A DNA stretch of 64,000 bases from DATEDA01 sp963827595 (GCA_963827595.1 CAWHBT010000016.1:310001-374000); one strand, 5' to 3'. Shown: positions 36,198 to 45,611, counted from the first letter of the stretch. Translations and numbers: made by a program. Notes: a model not told the origin generated them from the sequence alone.

Positions 36198-39059
36198 CTA
36201 TTGGCAGGCTTCGCATCCCGGATTGTCGACGGCGCAGAACACCGGCTCCGCCGCTTCGACCGTCCCCGCGCCGGCGACGGCGCTCTCGCTCGGAACGGCG
36301 TTGAGCTGTCCCGACTTCACCGTCGACTTCTCGGCGTGGGTCGCCGCCAGCGCGCGCAGGTAGTAGGTCGTCTTCAGTCCCCGGATCCATGCCAGCTTGT
36401 AGGTGTCGTCCAGCCTCTTCCCCGACGCGCTGCCGAGGTAGATGTTGAGCGACTGGGACTGGTCGATCCACTTCTGACGCCGCGCGGCCGCCTCGACCAG
36501 CCACGACGGTTCGATATCGAACGCGGTGGCGTACCGGCGCCGCAGATCGCTCGGCGCGCGGTCGATCTTCGCCAGGCTGCCGTCGAAGTACTTGAGATCG
36601 GCGACCATCACCTCGTCCCACAGCCCCTGGTGCTTCAGGTCGGCCACTAGGTACTCGTTGACCACGGTGAACTCGCCCGACAGGTTCGACTTGACGAACA
36701 GGTTCTGGTAGGTCGGCTCGATCGACGGCGATACGCCGATGATGTTGGCGATCGTCGCGGTGGGCGCGATCGCCAGGCAGTTGGAGTTCCGCATGCCCTG
36801 GCGCCTGATCCGCTCGCGCAACGCCGTCCAGTCGAGCGTCGCCGATTCGTCGAGCTCCACGTAGCCGCCGCGCTCCTCCTTCAGCAGCTTGAGCGTGTCC
36901 TGCGGCAGAATGCCGCGGTCCCAGAGCGAGCCCTTGAAGCTCGAGTACCGCCCGCGCTCCTCCGCGAGCTCGGTCGAGGCCCAGTAGGCGTAGTACGCCA
37001 CCGCCTCCATCGACCGGTCCGCGAACTCGACCGCCTCCGGCGACGCGTACGAAACGCGCAGCAGGTGCAGGCAGTCCTGGAAGCCCATGATGCCGAGCCC
37101 GACCGGGCGGTGCTTGGCATTGGAATTGCGCGCCTTGGCCACCGCGTAGTAGTTGATGTCGATCACGTTGTCGAGCATCCGCATCGCGGTGGCGATGGTG
37201 CGCTTCAGCTTCTCATGGTCGAGTCCGCCCTCGCGCATGTGGGCCACCAGGTTGACCGACCCCAGATTGCAGACCGCGATCTCGCGATCGTTGGTGTTGA
37301 GCGTGATCTCGGTGCAAAGGTTCGAGCTGTGCACCACGCCCACGTGGCTCTGGGGCGAGCGGATGTTGCAGGGATCCTTGAAGGTGATCCACGGGTGCCC
37401 GGTTTCGAACAGCATCGAGAGCATCTTGCGCCAGAGCTGCAGCGCCGGGATCCGCTTGAAGAGCTTGATCTCGCCGCGCGCCGCGCGCTCCTCGTACGTG
37501 AGGTAGGCCTTCTCGAACGCCCGCCCGCACTTGTCGTGGAGCTCGGGGACGTCGGACGGCGAGAACAGCACCCACTCCCCGCTCTCCATCACCCGCTTCA
37601 TGAACAGGTCCGGGATCCAGTTGGCCGTGTTCATGTCGTGGGTGCGGCGGCGGTCGTCGCCGGTGTTCTTGCGCAGCTCGAGGAACTCCTCGATGTCGAG
37701 ATGCCAGGTCTCCAGGTACGAGCAGACCGCGCCCTTGCGCTTGCCGCCCTGGTTGACCGCGACCGCGGTGTCGTTCACGACCTTCAGGAACGGCACCACC
37801 CCTTGGGACTTGCCGTTCGTCCCCTTGATGTGGCTGCCGAGCGCCCGCACCGGGGTCCAGTCGTTCCCGAGCCCGCCTGCGTACTTGGCGAGCAGCGCGT
37901 TTTCCTTGATCGCCTCGTAGATGCCGTCGAGATCGTCGGAAACCGTCGTCAGATAGCAGCTCGACAGCTGCGAGCGCCGCGTCCCGGAGTTGAAGAGCGT
38001 CGGCGTCGAGCTCATGAAGTCGAAGTTCGAGAGCACGGCGTAGAACTCGATCGCCCGCTCCTCCTTGTTGACCTCGTTCAGCGCGAGCCCCATCGCGACC
38101 CGCATGAAGAACGCCTGCGGCAGCTCGATCCGCCGGCCGTCGACGTGCAGGAAGTAGCGGTCGTACAGGGTCTGCAGCCCCAGATAGCCGAACTTCAGAT
38201 CGCGTCCGGCGTCGAGGGCGGCGCCGAGCTTGAGCAGGTCGAAGCGCGCCAGGCGCTCGTCCAGCAGGTCGGCCTCGATGCCGCGCTTGATGAACTGCGG
38301 GAAGTAGTCCGGGTAGCGCGCCGCCATGTCGGCCTGGGACGCCTCTTCGCCCAGCACCTCCAGCCGGATCGTGTTCAGGAGCAGCCGCGCGGTAACGTAG
38401 CTGTAGGCCGGGTCCTTTTCGATCAGCGCCCGCGCCGACAGGATCGCCGACTTGCGGACCTCGTCCATCGGCACGCCGTCGTAGATGTTTTTCAGGGTGT
38501 CCTGCAGGATCGGCTCCGCGGCGACGGCGTCGCCCAGGTCCGCGCAGGCCGAATCGATCAGCTCGGTCAGGCCGGCCAGATCCAGAGGACGGCGCTCGCC
38601 GCTCTCGACGACGTGCAGCACCGGTGGCGCGGCGGCAGCCTTTCGCTGCGCCGCCTCCTGCGCCCGCGCCTGGGCGCGCTTTTCCCGGTACAGCACGTAG
38701 GCTCGGGCGACGTCATGCTCGCCGGAGCGCATCAGCGCGAGTTCGACCTGGTCCTGGACGTCCTCGATGTGGAACGTGCCGCCCGCCGGCTGGCGCCGGA
38801 TGAGGGCCCCGACCACGCCCTGGGTGAGGTGGGCCACCAGGTCCCGGATCCGCGCCGACCCCGCGCCGGGCCCGCCGCTCACAGCGAGGAACGCCTTGGT
38901 CATCGCCACCGAGATCTTGGTGGGCTCGAACCCGACGACGGCGCCGTTGCGCCGGATGATCTTGTATTGCGCGAGGAGCGAAGACTGCTGGACGGGGGAC
39001 GGGGCGGGCACACCTGCGGACACGAACGGCTGGGGTGCGGTCTCGCCGGCAAGCTGCAT
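36198..39059 (-). CDS. nrdA: Ribonucleoside-diphosphate reductase, alpha subunit (class Ia)
   Basis: A 953-residue catalytic R1 subunit that reduces NDPs to dNDPs under oxic conditions. An N-terminal ATP-cone (~60-150, IIRRNGAVVGFEPTKI) gives allosteric activity control. Catalytic-site segments include NSGTRRSQLSSCYL and SSNLCTEITLNTNDREIAVCNLGSVNL. The C-terminal CEACQ pair is the thioredoxin-reducible cysteine tail. The start at 39059 (MQLAGETAPQPF) follows GGAGACGGAGAA. Two NrdR boxes lie about 85 bp upstream. Confidence 0.97.
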   Translation of the reverse strand: MQLAGETAPQPFVSAGVPAPSPVQQSSLLAQYKIIRRNGAVVGFEPTKISVAMTKAFLAVSGGPGAGSARIRDLVAHLTQGVVGALIRRQPAGGTFHIEDVQDQVELALMRSGEHDVARAYVLYREKRAQARAQEAAQRKAAAAPPVLHVVESGERRPLDLAGLTELIDSACADLGDAVAAEPILQDTLKNIYDGVPMDEVRKSAILSARALIEKDPAYSYVTARLLLNTIRLEVLGEEASQADMAARYPDYFPQFIKRGIEADLLDERLARFDLLKLGAALDAGRDLKFGYLGLQTLYDRYFLHVDGRRIELPQAFFMRVAMGLALNEVNKEERAIEFYAVLSNFDFMSSTPTLFNSGTRRSQLSSCYLTTVSDDLDGIYEAIKENALLAKYAGGLGNDWTPVRALGSHIKGTNGKSQGVVPFLKVVNDTAVAVNQGGKRKGAVCSYLETWHLDIEEFLELRKNTGDDRRRTHDMNTANWIPDLFMKRVMESGEWVLFSPSDVPELHDKCGRAFEKAYLTYEERAARGEIKLFKRIPALQLWRKMLSMLFETGHPWITFKDPCNIRSPQSHVGVVHSSNLCTEITLNTNDREIAVCNLGSVNLVAHMREGGLDHEKLKRTIATAMRMLDNVIDINYYAVAKARNSNAKHRPVGLGIMGFQDCLHLLRVSYASPEAVEFADRSMEAVAYYAYWASTELAEERGRYSSFKGSLWDRGILPQDTLKLLKEERGGYVELDESATLDWTALRERIRRQGMRNSNCLAIAPTATIANIIGVSPSIEPTYQNLFVKSNLSGEFTVVNEYLVADLKHQGLWDEVMVADLKYFDGSLAKIDRAPSDLRRRYATAFDIEPSWLVEAAARRQKWIDQSQSLNIYLGSASGKRLDDTYKLAWIRGLKTTYYLRALAATHAEKSTVKSGQLNAVPSESAVAGAGTVEAAEPVFCAVDNPGCEACQ

Positions 39060-39142
39060 TTCTCCGTCTCCTCTGCGCGGTTTTTTGGTTGGCGCGCGGA
39101 CCCCCCTCGGGCCCGCCGGCCCGGCGCGTAGGCGGGGCCGAC

Positions 39143-39158
39143 ACACTACATATAGTGT
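39143..39158 (-). promoter_or_regulatory. NrdR box 1 upstream of nrdA
   Basis: ACACTACATATAGTGT is a near-perfect palindrome matching the known NrdR consensus (ACACWAWATMTWGTGT-like). NrdR represses ribonucleotide reductase genes when dATP is high. Confidence 0.85.
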
Positions 39159-39173
39159 GTCCGTCGAGTTCCG

Positions 39174-39189
39174 ACACGAAGTCTAGTGT
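39174..39189 (-). promoter_or_regulatory. NrdR box 2 upstream of nrdA
   Basis: ACACGAAGTCTAGTGT is a second, weaker box starting 31 bp from the first. Paired boxes about three helical turns apart are the standard NrdR arrangement, so both would lie on the same DNA face. Confidence 0.8.
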
Positions 39190-39314
39190 GGCCGGCCTGA
39201 TTAAGCAAGATTTTTCTCAAACCATTCACGGCTCCACGGCGCGTTGTGCGCGCCGCGTGTGAAGTTCGTCACGGAGTCGTCATGACGGCGGGGTCCGCCC
39301 GCCGGGACCGCCGC

Positions 39315-39869
39315 TCACCTGGATCGCGGGGCCCGGCCGGCGCGGGTGCGGAGTCGTCCCCAGTCGAACGCCGGGCCGGGATCGGTCTTGCGTCCCGGCG
39401 CGATGTCGCTGTGCCCGACGATCTCGGCGATGGGGTAGCGGCGTCGCAGCGCGGCGGCGAGGCGGACGAGCCGCGCGTACTGGCGCTCGGTATAGGGCCG
39501 GGTGTCCACGCCCTCGAGCTCCACTCCGATCGAAAAGTCGTTGCACTGCCCGCGACCACGCCAGCTCGACCGGCCGGCATGCCAGGCGCGCCGCCCGCAG
39601 GGCACGAACTGGATGATCTCGCCGGTGCGTCGGACGAAGAAATGCGCCGATACGCGCAGGCCCCGGAGCGTCTCGTAGAACGGATGCTTGGCCCAGTCGA
39701 GGGCATTGGTGAAGAGCCGCAGGACGCCGTCGCCCCCGAACTCGCCCGGTGGCAGGCTGATCCCGTGGATCACCAGCAGCGAGACCTCGGTGGCGGCGGG
39801 ACGGTCGTCGCAGTTGGGCGACTCGACGTATCGGGCGCCCCGCAGCAGCCCCGCCTGGTCGATGACCAT
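39315..39869 (-). CDS. ampD: 1,6-anhydro-N-acetylmuramyl-L-alanine amidase
   Basis: A 184-residue cytoplasmic amidase of peptidoglycan recycling that removes the peptide from anhydromuropeptides. Zinc-site and family motifs are visible: VIHGISLPPGEFGG, SAHFFVRRTGEIIQFVP, RAWHAG and EIVGHSDIAPGRKTDPGPAFDW. The start at 39869 begins MVIDQAGLLRGARYVESPNCDDRP, a typical AmpD N-terminus. It lies 76 bp after pilR on the same strand. Confidence 0.95.
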   Translation of the reverse strand: MVIDQAGLLRGARYVESPNCDDRPAATEVSLLVIHGISLPPGEFGGDGVLRLFTNALDWAKHPFYETLRGLRVSAHFFVRRTGEIIQFVPCGRRAWHAGRSSWRGRGQCNDFSIGVELEGVDTRPYTERQYARLVRLAAALRRRYPIAEIVGHSDIAPGRKTDPGPAFDWGRLRTRAGRAPRSR

Positions 39870-39945
39870 CTGCCCCGGGCCGCGGCCGCGTGTGGCGGCC
39901 GGGGTCCGGCGGCGCGCTCCCGAGCCGGGGCGCCGCTCCACGGCG

Positions 39946-41307
39946 CTACTGGATCCCGAGCCGCTCCATCCGGTAGCGGAGGGCGCGGAACGTGATCCCG
40001 AGCAGCTTGGCCGCGGCGGTGCGGTTGAACCGCGTCTTGTCGAGCGCTTCGAGGATCGCGTCGCGCTCCAGACGGTCCAGGTACTCCTGAAGTGGCCACT
40101 TCGCGTTGGGTGCGCGCGGCTCCTCGACCGCCGCCGGCGGCGCAAGCTGCAGGTCGTCCGGCTGGATCTCGGCTGACCCGGACAGCGCGATCGCCCGCTC
40201 GAGGACGTTCTCCAGCTCGCGCGCGTTGCCGGGGAAGTCGTACGCCAGCAATGCGTCAAGCGCGGACCTGGCGAGGCGGGGTCCCGATGCTCCCCCCTCC
40301 TCGCCCAAGCGCGCGAGGATCGCATCGGCGAGCAGCGGAATGTCCTCCCGGCATTCCCTGAGGGGCGGCATCCGCAGCTCGATCACCGCCAGGCGATAGT
40401 AGAGATCCTGGCGGAACTTGCCCCCTTCCACGAGCGCCGCGAGGTTCTGGTGCGTCGCGCAAATGATCCGGACGTCGACCGGGTCCTCGGTCGTCGCGCC
40501 GACCTTGCGGACCCGCTTCTCCTGGATGGCGCGCAAGAGCTTGACCTGCATCCCCAGCGGCAGGTCGGCGACCTCGTCCAGGAACAGCGTGCCCCCGTTC
40601 GCCGCATGAAAGAACCCCTCCCGATCGGCCTCGGCCCCGGTGAACGCACCCTTCCGGTAGCCGAAGAACTCGCTCTCCATCAGGTTCTCGGGAATCGCCC
40701 CGCAGTTGACCGGCACGAACGGCCGCTCGCGCCGCGCGCCTCCGGCGTGAATCAGCCGGGCGGCAAGCTCCTTGCCGCTCCCGGATTCGCCGGTGATGTA
40801 GATCGGCGCCTGGCTGCGCGCGAGCTTGTCGATCATGCCCCGCACCTGCTGGATCGGGGGGCTGTCGCCGAGCAGTCCGTAGCCGCCGCCAGGCGCGGGC
40901 TTCGCCGCCGGCTTCTGCGGCAGGTTGAGCGCCGACTTGACGAGCGTCCGGAGCTGCTCCAGGGACAGCGGCTTCGAGACGTAGTCGAAGGCCCCCGCCT
41001 TCAGGGCCGCGACCGCGTTCTCGGTACTGCCATGCGCGGTGATCACGGCGACCGGCAGGTCGGTACAGTTCGCGCCGATATAGCGGACCAGCTCGAGCCC
41101 GTCGCCGTCGGGCAGGCGCATGTCGGTCAGGCAGAGGTCGAAGCTGTGCGCCTTGAGGTGCTCAGTGGCCTGCGCGACCGAGCCGGCGCACTCGACACCC
41201 AGCCCCATCCGCAGCAGCGTGAGCTCGAGCAGCTCGCGGATGTCGGCCTCGTCGTCGACGACCAGAACCGTGGCCTTGGCGGCCGTCCGGCGCTCGGGTC
41301 GATTCAT
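39946..41307 (-). CDS. pilR: Sigma-54-dependent response regulator, type IV pilus (PilR)
   Basis: A 453-residue NtrC-family activator. It has a receiver domain (1-~125, phospho-Asp in LCLTDMRLPDGD, Lys in DYVSKPL), an AAA+ domain (~150-385) with Walker A GESGSGKEL, the sigma-54 contact GAFTGA and TLFLDEVADLP, and a Fis-type HTH at the end (NRTAAAKLLGITFRALRYRME). With PilS it activates pilin transcription. The start at 41307 overlaps the pilS stop. Confidence 0.93.
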   Translation of the reverse strand: MNRPERRTAAKATVLVVDDEADIRELLELTLLRMGLGVECAGSVAQATEHLKAHSFDLCLTDMRLPDGDGLELVRYIGANCTDLPVAVITAHGSTENAVAALKAGAFDYVSKPLSLEQLRTLVKSALNLPQKPAAKPAPGGGYGLLGDSPPIQQVRGMIDKLARSQAPIYITGESGSGKELAARLIHAGGARRERPFVPVNCGAIPENLMESEFFGYRKGAFTGAEADREGFFHAANGGTLFLDEVADLPLGMQVKLLRAIQEKRVRKVGATTEDPVDVRIICATHQNLAALVEGGKFRQDLYYRLAVIELRMPPLRECREDIPLLADAILARLGEEGGASGPRLARSALDALLAYDFPGNARELENVLERAIALSGSAEIQPDDLQLAPPAAVEEPRAPNAKWPLQEYLDRLERDAILEALDKTRFNRTAAAKLLGITFRALRYRMERLGIQ

Positions 41308-42929
41308 CCCCGTACCCCCACCCAGGCGATGCGGAAGTCGGCCCCGGAGCCGCGGTCGACGTAGTCGAGCGCCGCGCCGTTCGCGGCGCACAGCTCACGG
41401 GCGATGTACAGCCCGAGCCCCGTACCCGCGCTGTAGGTCGTGAAAAACGGCTCGAAGAGCTGGCTCTGCAGGTCCTTCGCCACGCCCGGGCCGTCGTCGA
41501 CGACGTGCAATTCTAGCCGATTGCCCTGCCGCTGCAGCCGCAGACGGACGCTGCCGGCGCGCTGCCGCGAATGGCGCCACGCGTTGCGCCCCAGGTTCCA
41601 GAGCACCTGGTGCAGGTGGACGCGGTCAAACTCCACGATTCCGTCGCCGTCGCGCTCGAGCGCGAACGCGCCCCGGTCGAGCTGCTCGTTCTGCACGAAC
41701 TCCTCGAGAAACGCCGCGAGGAACGGACCGACCGGGAGCGGCTCCGCCTGGACCCGGTCGCGGCGATTGAGCTCGAGGACGTCCTTCACCATGCGATCCA
41801 GTCGGGCGGAGTTGTCGCGGATGATGCGGGTCAGCCGCTCGCGCGCCGGCTGGCGGTTCTCCTCCTGCATGAGCTCGGCGGCGTGCGTGATCGCCGCGAG
41901 CGGGTTGCGGATCTCGTGCGCGATGTTCGCGGTCAGGCGCCCGAGCGCCGCCAGCTTCAGCTGCCGCGCCTGGTCCTCGAGCTTCGAGATGTCCTCGAGG
42001 TAGATCACCGTGAAGCTGTCGCCCGCCACGCCCGCCTCGACGAAGCGCGCGCGCACCAGCGTTCCGGAGTCGCCCAGCATGAAGCTCGCGCTGATCCGGC
42101 CGGCGCCGCGGCGCCACCCGGCGAGCGCCTGCGCGAGCTCCGGCGAGTAGCTGTCGATCTGGTCGAGCTCCGGCGCCGGCCGGCCGAGGAGCTGGTCGAT
42201 GCGACGGTTGTGGCTTCGCACCAGGCCGTTCGAGTCGACGACCAGGACGCCGTCCTGGACGTCCTGGATCACGAGCTGGTTGATCCGCAGCTGGTTGGCG
42301 AGATCGATCCCGCGCTGGCGCGCGACGCGCTCGTTGGTGATCACCCGCTGCGCGAGCTGATTGGTGATGAACGCGGTCGCGAAGTAGCCGACCGAGATCA
42401 GCGCGGCGGGCACGAACCCGCCGATCGGGTCGCCGTGGACGAAGACCTCGACCGCCTGCTCGACGAGCACCACGATCGTGGCGAGCGCGGCGTAGAACAG
42501 CAGCAGCCGGCCGCGGCTGACCAGCGACGCCGCGGCGATCGAGATCAGCAGCATCACCGCCAGCCCGCTGCGGAAGCCGCCGCTCGCGAACATGAGAAGC
42601 CCGGTCACCGCGACGTCGGTGCAGACGTGCACGGTGAGCTGGGTGTCGAAGTTCCGCGGCACCCGGGTCAGAATGACCTGATAGGCGATCGCGGCGAGCA
42701 GATAGACGGCGCTGGTCGCGGCGAACAGCCGCACGTTCTGACTGCCCAGGCTCAGCAGGTCGCCATAGGCGAGCCCCGAGACGAAGAACAGCCCGGCGAT
42801 GGCGATCCGGTAGGCGTTGAAGTAGCGAAGCGAGACCCAGAACGACTCCGGAACGGTCTGCGCCTCCGGCCGCGCCGCGGAGTCCGGGGTGCGGAACAGG
42901 GCGAGCTCGCGCACCGGCGGCTCGTTCAC
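41304..42929 (-). CDS. pilS: Sensor histidine kinase, type IV pilus (PilS)
   Basis: A 541-residue kinase with about six membrane helices (~35-195), a PAS-like region (~215-315), the phospho-acceptor box AHEIRNPLAAITHAAELM and ATPase motifs NLGRNAWRHS, VDDGPGVAKD and TGLGLYIARE. It responds to pilin level in the membrane in well-studied relatives. The GTG at 42929 overlaps the PP0621 stop (GTGA); the PilR ATG overlaps the PilS stop. The three genes form one coupled unit. Confidence 0.93.
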   Translation of the reverse strand: MNEPPVRELALFRTPDSAARPEAQTVPESFWVSLRYFNAYRIAIAGLFFVSGLAYGDLLSLGSQNVRLFAATSAVYLLAAIAYQVILTRVPRNFDTQLTVHVCTDVAVTGLLMFASGGFRSGLAVMLLISIAAASLVSRGRLLLFYAALATIVVLVEQAVEVFVHGDPIGGFVPAALISVGYFATAFITNQLAQRVITNERVARQRGIDLANQLRINQLVIQDVQDGVLVVDSNGLVRSHNRRIDQLLGRPAPELDQIDSYSPELAQALAGWRRGAGRISASFMLGDSGTLVRARFVEAGVAGDSFTVIYLEDISKLEDQARQLKLAALGRLTANIAHEIRNPLAAITHAAELMQEENRQPARERLTRIIRDNSARLDRMVKDVLELNRRDRVQAEPLPVGPFLAAFLEEFVQNEQLDRGAFALERDGDGIVEFDRVHLHQVLWNLGRNAWRHSRQRAGSVRLRLQRQGNRLELHVVDDGPGVAKDLQSQLFEPFFTTYSAGTGLGLYIARELCAANGAALDYVDRGSGADFRIAWVGVRG

Positions 42930-43150
42930 CGGCTGAAGAGGCGGCGGTGCTCCTCGGAGCAGAAGTACTGCCCCTGCGACAGGACCGCTTCGGAGAGCGG
43001 CAGGTGCACGCCGCATTGGCCGCAGTCCACCATGCGCTCACCGTCGGCGCCGGTACCCGGTTCCTGCCGCGCGCGCGCGTCGCGCCGCAATCCTCTCCAC
43101 AGGAAGTAGAGGACGAGCGCAGCGGCGAGGACGATCAGCAGCTTGCTCAT
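42926..43150 (-). CDS. PP0621 family protein
   Basis: A 74-residue protein with one N-terminal membrane helix (KLLIVLAAALVLYFLW) and a small zinc-ribbon-like part (CGQCGVHLPLSEAV ... YFCSEEHRRLF). The family is commonly found before pilS in betaproteobacteria; its function is unknown. The ATG at 43150 gives the usual start MSKLLIV. The upstream region to the tRNA fragment (about 100 bp) probably carries the promoter of the operon. Confidence 0.88.
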   Translation of the reverse strand: MSKLLIVLAAALVLYFLWRGLRRDARARQEPGTGADGERMVDCGQCGVHLPLSEAVLSQGQYFCSEEHRRLFSR

Positions 43151-43252
43151 TGGGCGCCGCAATTATATGTGCCCGAACCGCGCGCGGCTCGGGCGGCAGT
43201 GCGAGCAGTGTGACACTTCGGACGTCGGCGCCGCGGCGGCGGGGGAAGAGAG

Positions 43253-43303
43253 TGGTCGGGGTGACTGGATTCGAACCAGCGACACCTGCGTCCCGAACGC
43301 AGT
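43253..43303. repeat. attL: 51-bp duplicate of the 3' part of tRNA-Pro(CGG)
   Basis: Identical over 51 bp to 49475-49525. It covers the CCA end, acceptor 3' arm, T arm, variable loop and 3' half of the anticodon arm of tRNA-Pro, on the minus strand. It then diverges, so this copy cannot fold as tRNA. It marks the left junction of the integrated element. Confidence 0.93.
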
Positions 43304-43426
43304 CTCCAGCCATTCGACAGTCACCGTGTTAGATTTAAAATCAAGATATTAGAGTTTTACTCCGTTTCGCTGCAGCCCGCTCTGTAGTAGAATTGGGCCT
43401 TACCCTGCACTTACCGGAACGTGCCG

Positions 43427-44617
43427 ATGAAAGCGAAGCTCTCGCCTGCCGTGATCGCTCGCGCGAAGCCGCGGGCGACACCATATGAAGTCCTCGACAC
43501 GCAGTGCCCCGGGCTGCTCCTCCGCGTGCAGCCCTCAGGCGCGAAGCGCTTCTACGTCACCTGGGCGCGCGGCCGACGCAAGGTGATCGGGCGGGCCGAG
43601 CTCCACACGGTGGAAGCGATGCGGACGAAGGCGAAGCGCATTCTCCTCGACGCCGAGGAGCACGGCGAGCCGGCGATCGCCGAGAACAAGCGCGCTCCTG
43701 ACCTGGGTAACTTCATCCGCGAGCACTACAAGCCGTGGGCGGAGAGCGGCGGGCTCAAGCACGCCAAGGGCGAGCTCCGGGCGCTAGAGACGGAGTTCGG
43801 CGCCTGGTTCAACCGTCCGCTGCACGCGATCTCGGTGCTCGACCTCGAGCGCTATCGGAGGAAGAAGATGGCCGCCGGCGTGAAGCCGCAGACGATCAAT
43901 CGGCACTTTGACCGGCTGCACCTGGTGCTCTCGAAGGCCGTCCTGTGGAAGCATCTCCCGGCACACCCATGGAAAGGCCGCGAACGCGCCAAGGTTGACG
44001 AGGAGCACCGGGTTAGGTGGCTCAAGCCGGACGAGGAGGAACGGCTACGCGCAGCGCTGGCCGCCCGGGACGCGAAGATGAGGGCTGAGCGGGAGAGTGC
44101 GAACCGCTGGCGCGAGGCCCGCGGCTATGCCCTCTATCCCGCGATCGATGGGGGCGGGTTCGGCGATTACCTGACGCCGATGGTGCTCGTGTCGATGAAC
44201 ACCGGCATGCGGCGGGGCGAACTGCGGCAGATCCAGTGGACCGACGTTGACCTCGAGCGCACCATGCTAACGACCCGGGGCGGTTACGCCAAGTCCCGGC
44301 GCACCCGGCACATCGCGTTGAATGCTGAGGCGCTCGAGGTACTCAAGCGCTGGAAGCACCAAGCCGGCGACCGGCCGGTCGTGTTCGGCGTCGCTCGCGT
44401 CGACAAGGCGTGGTCTGCGGTCCTAGAGGCGGCGAAGGTCGACGACTTCCGCTGGCACGACCTGCGGCACCACTTCGCGAGCAAGCTCGTCATGGCCGGC
44501 GTTGACCTGAACACGACCCGCGAGCTCATGGGGCACGCGGACATTGCAATGACGCTGCGCTATGCGCACTTGGCGCCAGAGCACAAGGCCGAGGCTGTCG
44601 CGAAGCTGGTCGCGTAG
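43427..44617 (+). CDS. int: Tyrosine recombinase (site-specific integrase)
   Basis: A 396-residue integrase that catalyses island integration and excision at the tRNA-Pro site. It has an N-terminal arm-binding DUF4102-like region (LSPAVIARAKPRATPYEVLD, GLLLRVQPSGAKRFYV), a core-binding SAM-like domain (~90-190) and a catalytic domain (~200-396). The active residues are Arg near 261 (NTGMRRGELRQ), HxxR near 343 (HDLRHH), His near 368 (MGHAD) and Tyr near 378 (TLRYAHL). All are intact. An in-frame GTG two codons upstream is an alternative start. Confidence 0.94.
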   Translation: MKAKLSPAVIARAKPRATPYEVLDTQCPGLLLRVQPSGAKRFYVTWARGRRKVIGRAELHTVEAMRTKAKRILLDAEEHGEPAIAENKRAPDLGNFIREHYKPWAESGGLKHAKGELRALETEFGAWFNRPLHAISVLDLERYRRKKMAAGVKPQTINRHFDRLHLVLSKAVLWKHLPAHPWKGRERAKVDEEHRVRWLKPDEEERLRAALAARDAKMRAERESANRWREARGYALYPAIDGGGFGDYLTPMVLVSMNTGMRRGELRQIQWTDVDLERTMLTTRGGYAKSRRTRHIALNAEALEVLKRWKHQAGDRPVVFGVARVDKAWSAVLEAAKVDDFRWHDLRHHFASKLVMAGVDLNTTRELMGHADIAMTLRYAHLAPEHKAEAVAKLVA

Positions 44618-44624
44618 CGCCATC

Positions 44625-45077
44625 ATGGACGAACGTCGCAAGTCGGGAGTGACCAAGAGGGGCGCGCCGACGGTGTCGAACATGCCGCGGCGCGGGCGCG
44701 AGCTAGTCGATGCCCTCTACAAGCACCTCCTCACCGGCAAACCGCTAGCGCCGCGGGACCGGACGGAGCTCATCTCGCGCTTGACGTGGTTCGACGTCGA
44801 CCCCCGCCGAACGTTGGATGAGGTACTCGGTATCCAGAAGCTTGATCCGCGCCGCGCCGCGCGACAGATCAGACTGAGGGATCTACTCGACAAGTTCACC
44901 GTAGCGCAGCGCCTTGTCGAGCTGCACGATCAGGGGCACGCGTTGACGAACGTGGACGCGTTCGGCCAAGTGGCCAGGGAGCTCGGGATTAAGTTGACCG
45001 AAATCAAAGAGCACTGGCGCGTCGCCAAGCGTTTCCTCGGGATCAAGTTGGAGCGGAAACCGGGCCGGGGGGCCTGA
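44625..45077 (+). CDS. Hypothetical island protein
   Basis: A 150-residue hydrophilic, basic protein starting MDERRKSGVTKRGAPTVSN, seven bases after the integrase stop. The C-terminal half (VAQRLVELHDQGHALTNVDAFGQVARELG) suggests a helical, possibly DNA-binding fold. I do not recognise the family. The position directly after int suggests a helper or control role, but that is inference. Confidence 0.65.
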   Translation: MDERRKSGVTKRGAPTVSNMPRRGRELVDALYKHLLTGKPLAPRDRTELISRLTWFDVDPRRTLDEVLGIQKLDPRRAARQIRLRDLLDKFTVAQRLVELHDQGHALTNVDAFGQVARELGIKLTEIKEHWRVAKRFLGIKLERKPGRGA

Positions 45078-45098
45078 AAGTCCCCGAGTTTTGGGACC

Positions 45099-45128
45099 TT
45101 TACCGTAACTCGTTTCGGATTATTTAAT
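45099..45128 (+). promoter_or_regulatory. Candidate promoter for the HTH/small-gene operon
   Basis: TTTACC (45099-45104) and TTTAAT (45123-45128) with 18 bp spacing, in a locally AT-rich stretch 26 bp before the HTH gene start. Both hexamers are only moderate matches. Confidence 0.35.
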
Positions 45129-45153
45129 CGGGGCCATCGAAACGGAGGCCCCG

Positions 45154-45369
45154 ATGGACACAGGTAGGTCAACCGCGCTCTCAAGGCGAGCGTACTCGAT
45201 CAGCGAGGCGATCACCGTCACCGGTTTCCCGCGAAACCGCGTGTACACATTGATTGCCGAAGGCAAGCTCCGAACCTTCAAGCATGGGCGGCGTCGTTAC
45301 ATCAGCGCTGCAGCACTCGACGAGTGCATCCGCGGGCTTGAGGCGGCGACAGCGCAGGCCGTCGCATGA
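45154..45369 (+). CDS. Excisionase-type HTH DNA-binding protein
   Basis: A 71-residue protein of the MerR/AlpA-like helix-turn-helix type: YSISEAITVTGFPRNRVYTLIAEGKLRTFKHGRRRYI is the typical excisionase-family pattern (the wing carries the RRR(Y) strand). These proteins direct integrase toward excision or regulate early genes. AACGGAGG precedes the ATG. It overlaps the next gene by 4 bp (ATGA). Confidence 0.82.
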   Translation: MDTGRSTALSRRAYSISEAITVTGFPRNRVYTLIAEGKLRTFKHGRRRYISAAALDECIRGLEAATAQAVA

Positions 45370-45611
45370 GTGCCCCGATCCCCGAGTTAGACCCGCGGGC
45401 GGCCCGCCAAGTTGAGGAGGTTCTGAAAAACGCTCCTGGCAGCGCGATTCGGACCCTTGAACGCGCCTTTTCGGGCCAGGCGAGCAAACGGGACGCGATC
45501 CGGGCGAACTGCCTCGACTGCACCGGCTACGATCGCGCCGAGATCCGCGATTGCCGGGTCTATCGGTGCCCGCTGTGGACCTATCGGCAGTACCAAGAGG
45601 CCGCCGAATGA
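45366..45611 (+). CDS. Phage-type small zinc-binding protein
   Basis: An 81-residue protein whose C-terminal half has CLDCTGYDRAEIRDC and VYRCPLWTYRQYQ. Four cysteines spaced like this, followed by CPLWxxR, recur in small phage and prophage proteins of unknown function. The cysteines probably bind zinc. It is translationally coupled to the HTH gene upstream and to the next small gene downstream (ATGA at 45608). Confidence 0.72.
   Translation: MSAPIPELDPRAARQVEEVLKNAPGSAIRTLERAFSGQASKRDAIRANCLDCTGYDRAEIRDCRVYRCPLWTYRQYQEAAE

Noticed and set aside
43253..43335. A second functional tRNA-Pro
   Set aside because: The 5' half does not pair with the 3' half; identity to the real tRNA stops at the anticodon arm. 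It is an attachment-site remnant.
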